Assembly (NCBI RefSeq): GCF_030263935.1
Contig: NZ_CP127162.1
Coordinates: 3,419,501 to 3,483,500 of the forward strand
Reading direction: 5' to 3'
DNA: 64,000 nt
Origin: Paenibacillus polygoni
Lineage (GTDB): Bacteria; Bacillota; Bacilli; Paenibacillales; Paenibacillaceae
Position 1 is the first letter of the stretch; each line of letters starts with the position of its first letter. This document shows positions 44,888 to 52,829 of this stretch, piece after piece. Under the pieces are notes generated by a model. The model was not told where the DNA came from, made no database searches, and saw nothing but the letters and a program-made list of their open reading frames with translations. Made by a program: the position numbers and the translations under genes.

Positions 44888-46096
44888 TCATGTTCTTGAA
44901 ACTTTTCCGTAGGTTCCTCCGCCGCCTGAGTTTAGCAGCAGTTCGCCGCTTCTTGCCATTATAATGTACCTCGCAAGCTCATCTCCCACGACATTACGTA
45001 ACTCGGCTTCTTCTGTACGATGCAAGATTGCCATTTCACTTCCGAATGCTTCAAGTAACAAACGCAGTTTCACCTTACCCAGTCCCGGAATAAATTCCAG
45101 TGGTACTTGATATTGATAAGCAGGCCGCCCAGGTGGAATATAAGACTCTTCACGATCCGCAATGGTTAAAATTCGATCAAGTACACCTTGAATCAATTTC
45201 GTGCTTCCGCAGTAAGGACAGCGCTCGCTAGTTACCTTAGATTCGTCAAGAATGCTGTTACATGCTGCGCAGTAAGTACGGTGATATTTCCCAAGCAGCG
45301 GATTCAAACCATAATTTGCTTCGATCCGGCGGCCGTCTTTATTTTGTAAAGCATAACAAAACTCATCAAATGAAGGCTCTAACAGCCTAAGACTATTGTA
45401 CTCTCTTCCGATTTTGCCAAGGGAATGGGCATCCGAATTCGTTAAAAAGGGAATATGGTCCAGTTCACTGATATAACCGGCCATTTCGGAATCCGCACTA
45501 AGTCCAAGTTCTATGGCTGTTACGTCAGCTACGTCTAAAATTTCCTCCATCCGGTATACACTGCTTCCATAAATGCCTTTATGGGGCGTAAACACATGAG
45601 CAGGTATAAATAGTCCGCCGCGGCCTACAATTTCCTTTTGAAGTTCCTTCAATGGAACGTACACTCGCTGCGAACTGAGATTCACATTTTTCATCAAAGG
45701 GGTAATCCAGGCCGTAAAAGATTCCATGTCTGACAACGTCCGAAAATAAGCAAGGAAATGGGATTCCTTACGTCCAGGTTCCCTCACTTCAAGCTCTGTC
45801 CCGAGTAAAATCACTGTATTCTGATACGCGATGCCTCCGCCCGGTATTTCTCTCATCTCACCTGATTCAAGTGCTTCTCTTATATCACGCTGTACCACAG
45901 GCGCATGGGCATCAATAATCCCGATCAGTTCAATCCCTTTGCGGGTTGCCGCTTCTTTAGCAATGTTAAGAAAAGTCAGATCCCGACTGCCGCTGATTTT
46001 CACCGCTTCTCCTCGGTTTGTTCTGCCAATATGAATATGGAGATCTGCGTAGAACGTACGAAGCGATGAAGCACCTTCAGAAACTTGCTGATTCAT
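44888..46096 (-). CDS. endonuclease Q family DNA repair nuclease
   Basis: A 402-residue PHP-domain protein. Metal ligands show in FYADLHIHIG, IDAHAP, FIPAHVFTP and LTNSDAHS; a zinc finger follows (CAACNSIL...CPYCGS), then a helix-hairpin-helix-like region (IPGLGKVKLRLLLEAFG). This is the EndoQ layout; known members nick 5' to deaminated bases such as hypoxanthine, uracil or to abasic sites. It follows nudF by one base, so a nucleotide-pool/repair operon is plausible. Confidence 0.87.
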   Translation of the reverse strand: MNQQVSEGASSLRTFYADLHIHIGRTNRGEAVKISGSRDLTFLNIAKEAATRKGIELIGIIDAHAPVVQRDIREALESGEMREIPGGGIAYQNTVILLGTELEVREPGRKESHFLAYFRTLSDMESFTAWITPLMKNVNLSSQRVYVPLKELQKEIVGRGGLFIPAHVFTPHKGIYGSSVYRMEEILDVADVTAIELGLSADSEMAGYISELDHIPFLTNSDAHSLGKIGREYNSLRLLEPSFDEFCYALQNKDGRRIEANYGLNPLLGKYHRTYCAACNSILDESKVTSERCPYCGSTKLIQGVLDRILTIADREESYIPPGRPAYQYQVPLEFIPGLGKVKLRLLLEAFGSEMAILHRTEEAELRNVVGDELARYIIMARSGELLLNSGGGGTYGKVSRT

Positions 46097-46097
46097 C

Positions 46098-46697
46098 TTA
46101 CAGCTTTCCTGTCAGCTGATATAAGTGCCATGCATAGACTGCGAGAATCGTCTTGGCATCGCTGATCCGTCCTTCTTTAATTAGGGAATAAGCTTCGTCC
46201 AAAGTGATCTCCGATACTTCGAGAAACTCATCTTCATCTAGTTCCATCTCGCCCGCCTCGAGTTCTTCAGCCATATATAGATAGATAACCTCATCAGCAA
46301 AACCAGGGGAGGTGTAAAAAGCAGGCAGCGGTACAAGGGATTTTGCACGGTATCCCGTTTCTTCTCTCAGCTCTCTTTTGGCCGCTTCCTCCGGATCTTC
46401 ACCTGGGTCCAGCTTACCTGCCGGAATTTCTAGCTCCGTTCTTCCTAGCGCCTGTCTATACTGATCGACAACCAGCATACGATCCCCTCGAACAGCCAGA
46501 ACCGCAACCGCTCCCGGGTGTCTGATGATCTCTCTAGTTCCGGTCTGCCCATTTGGTAAGGTTACGGTATCCACTTGGAGAGAAACCACTTTCCCCTCAA
46601 AAATAGGCTCTGTGGACACTGTTTTTTCGACTAATGCCGGATTCGAATCCGGATGATTTAGTTTTGGATGCTTCTGACGAATAATTGATTCCTTCAT
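46098..46697 (-). CDS. nudF: ADP-ribose pyrophosphatase, Nudix family
   Basis: Cleaves ADP-ribose to AMP and ribose 5-phosphate. The Nudix box GKLDPGEDPEEAAKRELREETG is complete, followed by PAFYTSPGFADEVIYLY. ATG at 46695-46697 after AGGAGG; 199 residues. It is transcribed ahead of endoQ and divergently from the mciZ-like gene, as in B. subtilis. Confidence 0.93.
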   Translation of the reverse strand: MKESIIRQKHPKLNHPDSNPALVEKTVSTEPIFEGKVVSLQVDTVTLPNGQTGTREIIRHPGAVAVLAVRGDRMLVVDQYRQALGRTELEIPAGKLDPGEDPEEAAKRELREETGYRAKSLVPLPAFYTSPGFADEVIYLYMAEELEAGEMELDEDEFLEVSEITLDEAYSLIKEGRISDAKTILAVYAWHLYQLTGKL

Positions 46698-46806
46698 AGT
46701 TAAACCTCCTGTATAGATAAAAACGAACATTAGTAAACAATAAGTATTAAATTAGACTGCTTGGGCATACGGTGTAGTATACGACTTTATTTAGGAGTGA
46801 GCCCTG

Positions 46807-46971
46807 ATGAAAAGCTATAAAACACATGAATCGCTATATATGACCGGACAGGCACATCAGATTATGAATACGCTCAGACACTGGTTGTCAGATTACGGAC
46901 CAGAGATGCAGGTAATTGACCTCATTCGAAAGCCTCAACATCTATTACCCTTAATTCGAAATCGTAAATAA
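46807..46971 (+). CDS. mciZ: probable MciZ, peptide inhibitor of FtsZ in the mother cell
   Basis: A 54-residue gene with ATG at 46807, TAA at 46969-46971 and AGGAGTGAG upstream. Its core MTGQAHQIMNTLRHWL, then VIDLIRKP, resembles B. subtilis MciZ (LVGKAWEIRAKLKEYG...VKDWISKP): a beta strand, a Gly-x-Ala turn and an amphipathic helix that cap FtsZ filaments. Location beside nudF is the same. A CATACGGT (46766-46773) could be a sigma-E -10. The C-terminus is about 14 residues longer than in B. subtilis. Confidence 0.75.
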   Translation: MKSYKTHESLYMTGQAHQIMNTLRHWLSDYGPEMQVIDLIRKPQHLLPLIRNRK

Positions 46972-46997
46972 AAAGCGAATTTCAATTTTTCATTTAC

Positions 46998-47034
46998 AAA
47001 AAAGGTCTGGTGCGTACGCATGCCCAGACCTTTT
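46998..47034. terminator. bidirectional intrinsic terminator
   Basis: AAAAGGTCTGG pairs with CCAGACCTTTT, with a GCGTACGC core in the loop. A and T runs flank it so it can end mciZ (plus) and the M20 peptidase gene (minus). Confidence 0.88.
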
Positions 47035-47051
47035 CATATGCTGTTTTAATT

Positions 47052-48179
47052 TTACGATTTTGCGGATTCTTTCACGATCGATACAACGACACGTGCCGCC
47101 TCCACGAGACTGCTTACTTTAATTCGCTCATTTGTCGTATGAATATCTTCATATCCCAGCGCAAGATTCACGGTTGGAATACCAAAACCATTGAATATAT
47201 TCGCGTCACTTCCGCCGCCGGAAGGGAAAGTTTGTGGTGTTAGACCCGCACTTGTGATCGCGCGTGCTGCGAGTTTTACAACCTCATCTTCATCCGTTAA
47301 TTTAAAAGCAGGATAAGCGATGTCACTTTCAAATTCAGCTTTTGCCCCATACTGCTCACAAGTTGCCTGCAGGGCGTTTCTCATGTGATCTACTTGATTC
47401 TCCACTTTACTTTGAACAATACTCCGGGCTTCAGCCAAAATTTCAGCATAGTCACAAACGACATTCAGTGGACCTGCTCCAGAGAAACTTCCGATGTTCG
47501 CTGTTGTTTCATGGTCAACACGTCCTAGTTTCATGGCTGCAATTGCTTTGGCAGCGACTTGGATCGCGCTGATTCCATCTTCCGGATTCACGCCAGCATG
47601 AGCCGATTTCCCCGTAATTTTCATTGTAATCTGTGCTCTCGCTGGAGCTGCAACGCAGATTCCGCCCACTTCACCGTTAGAATCAAGGGCAAATCCGAAC
47701 TCTGCGTCAATATCCTCCGCTTTCATCGCTCTTGCCCCAATGAGTCCGGATTCTTCACCTACAGTAATTACAAACTGAATCTGACCATGAGGAATGTTAT
47801 TCTCTTGTATTACACGGATGGCTTCAAATAGAGCTGCAATACCTGCTTTATCATCCGCACCTAAAATGGTTGTCCCATCACTGCGAATAAATCCATCTTC
47901 AGAGATCTGCGGGTTGATTCCTTCGCCAGGAGCGACTGTATCCATGTGACATGTGAAAAACAGTTTTGGAGCCTCATTCGTTCCTTCTGCTTTCCATGTG
48001 ACAATCAAGTTGCCTGCGCCGTGGCCTGTTTCTTCTTTGGTGTTGTCTTCTCTCACTTCAAGTCCAAGCTCTGTAAACTTTGTTTTCAGTACTTCGGAAA
48101 TTTGCTGTTCATATTGAGTTACACTATCGATCTGAACCAGATCCATAAATTCCTTTGTTATCCGTTCCTGATTAATCAT
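47052..48179 (-). CDS. M20-family peptidase, PepT-like (YqjE type)
   Basis: A 375-residue zinc peptidase. Metal and catalytic motifs: FTCHMDTVAPG, ILGADDKAGIAAL and VITVGEESGLIGA; a dimerisation insert with GKSAHAGVNPEDGISAIQ; and near the end FPSGGGSDANIFNGFG. It resembles tripeptidase PepT and B. subtilis YqjE. The second ATG (48177-48179) is used because AAGGG abuts the first. Substrate unknown. Confidence 0.88.
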   Translation of the reverse strand: MINQERITKEFMDLVQIDSVTQYEQQISEVLKTKFTELGLEVREDNTKEETGHGAGNLIVTWKAEGTNEAPKLFFTCHMDTVAPGEGINPQISEDGFIRSDGTTILGADDKAGIAALFEAIRVIQENNIPHGQIQFVITVGEESGLIGARAMKAEDIDAEFGFALDSNGEVGGICVAAPARAQITMKITGKSAHAGVNPEDGISAIQVAAKAIAAMKLGRVDHETTANIGSFSGAGPLNVVCDYAEILAEARSIVQSKVENQVDHMRNALQATCEQYGAKAEFESDIAYPAFKLTDEDEVVKLAARAITSAGLTPQTFPSGGGSDANIFNGFGIPTVNLALGYEDIHTTNERIKVSSLVEAARVVVSIVKESAKS

Positions 48180-48265
48180 GGTTATCATCCCTTCTAGTTA
48201 GACTTTTCACTATGCTATGGATAAGTTACAATAGACTATAATTATGGTATAAAAGGAGCTTACTG

Positions 48266-48367
48266 ATGCAACAAAAAAAATGGTTTAAAGTTGTAATCTA
48301 TCTGATGTTAATTGCGATGATTGCCTCAACGTTGTTAATTGTTATTGAACCACTGCTCTTCGGATAA
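48266..48367 (+). CDS. Prli42-like membrane miniprotein
   Basis: A 33-residue gene with AAGGAG upstream of ATG 48266 and TAA at 48365-48367. The peptide (MQQKKWFKVVIYLMLIAMI, then ASTLLIVIEPLLFG) has a lysine-rich N-terminus and one membrane helix, like Prli42, the miniprotein that anchors the stressosome through RsbR in Listeria and is conserved in Firmicutes. A hairpin terminator follows. The role here is an inference from pattern. Confidence 0.78.
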   Translation: MQQKKWFKVVIYLMLIAMIASTLLIVIEPLLFG

Positions 48368-48399
48368 GAGATTTGCTAAAAAAAGAATAGGACAAGCTT

Positions 48400-48447
48400 A
48401 GCCCTCTCTTTGCTTCTCACTATAGAAGAACAGGGAGGGTATTTTCT
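48400..48447 (+). terminator. intrinsic terminator after the Prli42-like gene
   Basis: CCCTCTCT...CTTC pairs with GAAG...AGGGAGGG, imperfectly, followed by TATTTTCTT. Confidence 0.65.
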
Positions 48448-48463
48448 TATCACCACTTTAATC

Positions 48464-49165
48464 TCAAACGTGTACCTCTGCGGCCCAAACCGGATCAAAG
48501 CCAAATTGCTGAGCAAAAATAGGAACCAGCTCCCGTGCTACTTGCTCCGTCGTGTGAACAAGACCTGTACAATCTTCTAAAGTGGTTACCCCAAACTCCT
48601 CAATTCCGCATGGGACAATCCCGCCAAATCCTTCACTTTGTAATCCCGATTTGATATTAAATGCAAATCCGTGACTCGTAATAAAGTCTTTTCGATACGA
48701 AGTACTGCGATTAAATTTAATGCCTATGGCACAAATTTTAAAGTTCCCTACCCATACTCCTGTATACTGCTCTTTACGGCCTGCTTCAATACCAAAGGAC
48801 CTTAAATACGTGATAATTACTTCTTCCACATTCCTTAAATGAGCATGTAAGTCAATTTCTTTACCTCGGCCCAAAAACATGATGGGGTATGCAACGAGCT
48901 GACCGGGTCCGTGATAGGTAATATCACCGCCTCGATCGATCTGATAGACTGAAATGCCTTTTTTCTTCCGATCTTCCTCACTAATCAGCAAATGTTCCGG
49001 ATGTCGCTGCGTACCGATCGTATATGTAGGCGGATGCTGCAAAAGCAGCAGGTGTTCCTGCTGCTCTCCGGCATCGATGTCATGGACCATTCTTTTCTGT
49101 AAATCCCATGCTTCACCGTAATCCATCATATCGGTATAGCTTACAACAAGCGGTCTATTCATACG
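48464..49165 (-). CDS. lipB: octanoyl-[acyl carrier protein]:protein N-octanoyltransferase
   Basis: Moves octanoate from ACP to lipoyl domains, the first step of lipoate assembly. Motifs: QHPPTYTIGTQRHPEHLL, RGGDITYHGPGQLVAYP, and the catalytic Cys in GIVPCGIEEFGVTTL. I place the start at the ATG at 49163-49165, nine bases after GGGGAGG, giving 233 residues. It follows bkdB, whose lipoyl domain is an obvious substrate. Confidence 0.92.
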   Translation of the reverse strand, partial: RMNRPLVVSYTDMMDYGEAWDLQKRMVHDIDAGEQQEHLLLLQHPPTYTIGTQRHPEHLLISEEDRKKKGISVYQIDRGGDITYHGPGQLVAYPIMFLGRGKEIDLHAHLRNVEEVIITYLRSFGIEAGRKEQYTGVWVGNFKICAIGIKFNRSTSYRKDFITSHGFAFNIKSGLQSEGFGGIVPCGIEEFGVTTLEDCTGLVHTTEQVARELVPIFAQQFGFDPVWAAEVHV

Positions 49166-49208
49166 AATATACCTCCCCATGATTAACTCACCACATACCA
49201 CAGATGTT

Positions 49209-50579
49209 TTAGTATAGCTTCGTGTCTAAAGAATAACTTTCTAAATTCTCTTTTACTCGCTGCAGGAATCTTCCTGAAATGACACCGTCCAAAATACGAT
49301 GATCCAGGGACAAACATAAATTAGCCATCGATCTTACGGCAATCATGTCATTAATAACGACAGGCTTCTTCACAATAGATTCAAAGGTAAGAATAGCAGC
49401 CTGCGGATAGTTGATAATAGGATAAGACAGAATAGAACCAAACGAACCCGTATTATTTACGGTGAATGTTCCTCCCTGCATATCATCCAGTTTTAACGTA
49501 CCTTCTCTGGTTCTTCTTGCAAGATCTTCAATCTCATGAGCTAGTCCAGCAATATTTTTGGTGTCTGCTCGCTGAATAACGGGAGTCATTACTGAATCTT
49601 CCGTTCCTACGGCAAGAGAAATATTAATATCACGTTTTACAATGATTTTATCAACAGCCCATACCGAGTTCATGATTGGATAATCTTTGATCGCATTAAC
49701 TACTGCTTTGAGTAGAAAAGCCAAATAAGTTAAATTAATACCTTCTTTACGTTTAAAATCATCTTTCAGTTTATTACGCAAAGTAACAAGATTTGTCACA
49801 TCTACTTCGATCATCGTCCAAGCATGCGGTATTTCCGTTACACTCTGACGCATATTTCTAGCGATTGCGTTACGAACCGGTGTAATATCGATGTATTGCT
49901 CTGCTCTTCCTTGCGTAAACCCGTCGACTTCAATCTTCGGCAATTTTGGTGTTTCTGATAAATGAATGCCAGAATGACGAACAGGGATAGATGGATCCAT
50001 AGATAGATTCTGTGGCTTCTGTGGCTCAGAAGACAAACTGCTCGGTGCTTCTTTCCGTTCTTCCTGCATAAATCCTGACGTTTGCTGCTGCGTATTTCCA
50101 CTTTCTACGAAACGGAGTACATCCTTGCGCGTAATTCGGCCATTCATTCCGGTTCCCGGCACTTGGCTTAGATCAATACCATGCTCCGCTGCAAGACTCT
50201 GAACGGCTGGTGAATAACGATTACGCATGGAGCCTTCCATAGCACCTGCTGTGGACGCAGTTTGGGCGACTTGATCTGAAGTACTAGTCTCAGAAGTGTC
50301 ACCCACAATTCCGGTTCCTGCTGCAGCATGGACTTCCATACGGCAGATGAGTTCGCCTACTCCAACCGTTTGACCTTCTTCTGCCGTAAGTTCACCCATA
50401 ATCCCTTCTACCGTAGAAGGAATCTCTGCATTCACTTTATCCGTAATTACTTCACAGATCGGTTCATATTGTTCTACCCGATCTCCTGGTTTTTTTAGCC
50501 ATTTGGCGATCGTCGCAGATACGAGTGATTCTGCAAGCTGCGGCATAACCACTTCAATCAACTTCTTTTGTCCTGCCAT
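49209..50579 (-). CDS. bkdB: branched-chain 2-oxoacid dehydrogenase E2 (dihydrolipoyl acyltransferase)
   Basis: Core of the complex that turns branched 2-oxoacids into acyl-CoA primers for iso/anteiso fatty acids. Order: lipoyl domain with K48 (EVITDKVNAEIPS), flexible linker, peripheral-subunit-binding domain (RYSPAVQSLAAEHGIDL to ITRKDVLRF, about 120-157), a long Gln/Ser/Pro linker, and the catalytic domain ending LSLDHRILDGVISGRF. 456 residues. Follows E1-beta. Confidence 0.93.
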   Translation of the reverse strand: MAGQKKLIEVVMPQLAESLVSATIAKWLKKPGDRVEQYEPICEVITDKVNAEIPSTVEGIMGELTAEEGQTVGVGELICRMEVHAAAGTGIVGDTSETSTSDQVAQTASTAGAMEGSMRNRYSPAVQSLAAEHGIDLSQVPGTGMNGRITRKDVLRFVESGNTQQQTSGFMQEERKEAPSSLSSEPQKPQNLSMDPSIPVRHSGIHLSETPKLPKIEVDGFTQGRAEQYIDITPVRNAIARNMRQSVTEIPHAWTMIEVDVTNLVTLRNKLKDDFKRKEGINLTYLAFLLKAVVNAIKDYPIMNSVWAVDKIIVKRDINISLAVGTEDSVMTPVIQRADTKNIAGLAHEIEDLARRTREGTLKLDDMQGGTFTVNNTGSFGSILSYPIINYPQAAILTFESIVKKPVVINDMIAVRSMANLCLSLDHRILDGVISGRFLQRVKENLESYSLDTKLY

Positions 50580-50626
50580 GTTTTGTCACTCCAATTCTTC
50601 CCCCTCATCTCTGAGGAGGCCTAGTC

Positions 50627-51613
50627 TTAATACATTGCAAGCTTAAGCATTGCATCTTTTACTTTATCTTTACTCAGCATGTAGAATCTTTCCATTGGTG
50701 GACTGATCGGCATTGCAGGCACATCAGGACCGCAAAGACGTTCAATCGGAGCATCCAGATCAAACAGACATTCTTCATTAATAATGGCAGATACTTCTGC
50801 TCCGACTCCGCCTGTTTTGTTATCTTCATGGATAATAAGCACTTTCCCCGTATGTTTTGCTGCAGCTATGATCGCTTCTTTATCAAGAGGCTGTAGTGTA
50901 CGCAGGTCCAAAACATGCGCAGTGATTCCTTGTTCTTTTTCGAGTTCCTCTGCGGCTTGCATTACAAAATGCAGCGGCTGTGAGTAAGCAATCACGGTAA
51001 TATCGTCACCTTCACGAAGTAAGTTGGCCTTACCAATCGGTACGATGTAATCTTCTTCAGGCACTTCTTCCTTCGAGAGACGATACATTTTTTTATTTTC
51101 AAAGAAAAGCACAGGATCTGGATCACGAACTGCTGCTTTAAGAAGCCCCTTCGCATCATATGCGGTATAAGGTGCTACAATCTTAAGCCCCGGGGTGCCA
51201 AAGAAAATGGATTCCGGACACTGAGAGTGGTATAGACCACCAAAAATACCGCCGCCGATTGGCGCACGAATTACAACAGGACAGCTCCAATCATTGTTCG
51301 ATCTATATCTAATTTTAGCAGCTTCACTAATAATTTGGTTGGTTGCTGGAAGCATGAAATCAGAATATTGCATCTCCGCAATCGGCTTCATTCCATACAT
51401 AGCGGCACCAATAGCTACCCCTGCAATTGCTGATTCCGATAAAGGTGTATCCATCACGCGCATTTCACCAAACTGTTCCATAAGTCCTTTGGTTGTCGTG
51501 AATACGCCGCCTTTAACCCCAACATCTTCGCCAAGCACAAATACGGACTCATCGCGTTCCATTTCTTCTTTCATCGCGAGTCTGATCGCATCAATATACT
51601 CCATTTCAGCCAT
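50627..51613 (-). CDS. bkdAB: branched-chain 2-oxoacid dehydrogenase E1 beta
   Basis: Beta half of the thiamine-diphosphate E1. Landmarks: EMEYIDAIRLAMKEEM, GEDVGVKGGVFTTTKGL, DTPLSESAIAGVAIGAA and SQCPESIFFGTPGLKIVAPYTAYDA. 328 residues from the ATG at 51611-51613, which shares one base with the E1-alpha stop (TAATG) after AGGAGGG. Confidence 0.94.
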   Translation of the reverse strand: MAEMEYIDAIRLAMKEEMERDESVFVLGEDVGVKGGVFTTTKGLMEQFGEMRVMDTPLSESAIAGVAIGAAMYGMKPIAEMQYSDFMLPATNQIISEAAKIRYRSNNDWSCPVVIRAPIGGGIFGGLYHSQCPESIFFGTPGLKIVAPYTAYDAKGLLKAAVRDPDPVLFFENKKMYRLSKEEVPEEDYIVPIGKANLLREGDDITVIAYSQPLHFVMQAAEELEKEQGITAHVLDLRTLQPLDKEAIIAAAKHTGKVLIIHEDNKTGGVGAEVSAIINEECLFDLDAPIERLCGPDVPAMPISPPMERFYMLSKDKVKDAMLKLAMY

Positions 51614-52644
51614 TACCATTTCCCTCCTGACTCATCATCGGCATACACATGCAGCAGGGTATCTTCCGGCTTCGGAAACGGAGCATTGTCTGCATATTCC
51701 GTCGCTTCTTTCAGTTCCATACTAAGCTGTGCAGCCAGATCTGCATCTCGCTCTTCATCCCATAAACCACAGTCAATCAAATATTGTTTCATTTTGGCAA
51801 GGCCGTCTTTTTTCCAGTTCTCTTCTACTTCTTCTTTTGTCCGGTAAGCGAGATCGTTATCTGAAGTGGAATGTGGAGACAACCGGTACATCATTGCTTC
51901 TATGAGTGTTGGGCCTTCTCCCGCTACCGCACGTTCGCGTGCTTCTTTTACAGCAGCATACACGGCTAGGGCATCATTACCATCTACCTGAATTCCCGGG
52001 AACCCATACCCGAGAGCACGATCACTTACTTTTCCGCTAAGCTGTTTGTGAATAGGCACAGAGATGGCATATTGATTATTCTCAACCATGATAATAACCG
52101 GAAGTTTATGAACGCCCGCAAAGTTACTTCCTTCATGAAAGTCTCCCTGATTACTTGAACCTTCGCCAAAAGTTACGAAAGAGACAAAATCTTTCTTCTG
52201 CATTTTCGCTGCAAGCGCAAAACCAACCGCATGCGGCACTTGCGTAGTTACAGGACTTGATCCTGTTACAATACGAAGGCGTTTGCTTCCAAAATGTCCA
52301 GGCATTTGGCGGCCTCCACTGTTCGGGTCTTCTGCTTTCGCAAAAGCGGACAGCATGAGTTCACGCGGTGTCATTCCTACGGCCATAACAAATCCATAAT
52401 CTCGATAATAAGGCAGGAAATAATCCTTTTCACGATCAAGCGCAAAAGCAGCAGCTACCTGAGCTGTCTCTTGACCAATACCGGAAACATGGAAATTGAT
52501 TTTACCCGCTCTTTGTAAAAGCATACAGCGTTCATCAAATTTACGGGCCAGGAGCATATATTTGTACATATCAATAACCTGACCATCAGATAGACCAAGC
52601 TCATTATGTTTGTACTGTTTAGAAGTCATATTATTTAAGTTCAA
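51613..52644 (-). CDS. bkdAA: branched-chain 2-oxoacid dehydrogenase E1 alpha
   Basis: Binds thiamine diphosphate and decarboxylates the 2-oxoacid. The TPP motif reads FGEGSSNQGDFHEGSNFAGV...VENN, and the phosphorylation-loop region YRLSPHSTSDND is present. 343 residues; TTG start with GGAGGG 11 bases upstream (an ATG five codons in is the alternative). It has its own upstream region with a -10 element and a palindrome, separate from lpdV. Confidence 0.93.
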   Translation of the reverse strand: MNLNNMTSKQYKHNELGLSDGQVIDMYKYMLLARKFDERCMLLQRAGKINFHVSGIGQETAQVAAAFALDREKDYFLPYYRDYGFVMAVGMTPRELMLSAFAKAEDPNSGGRQMPGHFGSKRLRIVTGSSPVTTQVPHAVGFALAAKMQKKDFVSFVTFGEGSSNQGDFHEGSNFAGVHKLPVIIMVENNQYAISVPIHKQLSGKVSDRALGYGFPGIQVDGNDALAVYAAVKEARERAVAGEGPTLIEAMMYRLSPHSTSDNDLAYRTKEEVEENWKKDGLAKMKQYLIDCGLWDEERDADLAAQLSMELKEATEYADNAPFPKPEDTLLHVYADDESGGKW

Positions 52645-52731
52645 AACTAGCGAACCCTCCTTTTAGAGTAGCTCAAGTGTCTTAGGTATTATCTTGTCTT
52701 ATAACCTGGTACTAAGACTTGGCTTAAGCAC

Positions 52732-52791
52732 ATTATACTCGTTTTGTTTGCAAAAAGAAAAGAGATAAAGCACATTGATGACAAGTGTCAT
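52732..52791 (-). promoter_or_regulatory. bkdAA upstream region: -10 element and palindromic operator candidate
   Basis: TATAAT at 52732-52737 (minus) lies about 90 bases before the bkdAA start, with no good -35. About 45 bases further upstream is ATGACAAGTGTCAT (52778-52791), two perfect 6-base half sites with a 2-base spacer. Such a palindrome is a likely regulator site, perhaps of an activator given its distance. The regulator is not identified. Confidence 0.45.
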
Positions 52792-52829
52792 GTTTCATTT
52801 CCGCTATGAAATTACTAGTAATGCAGGTG

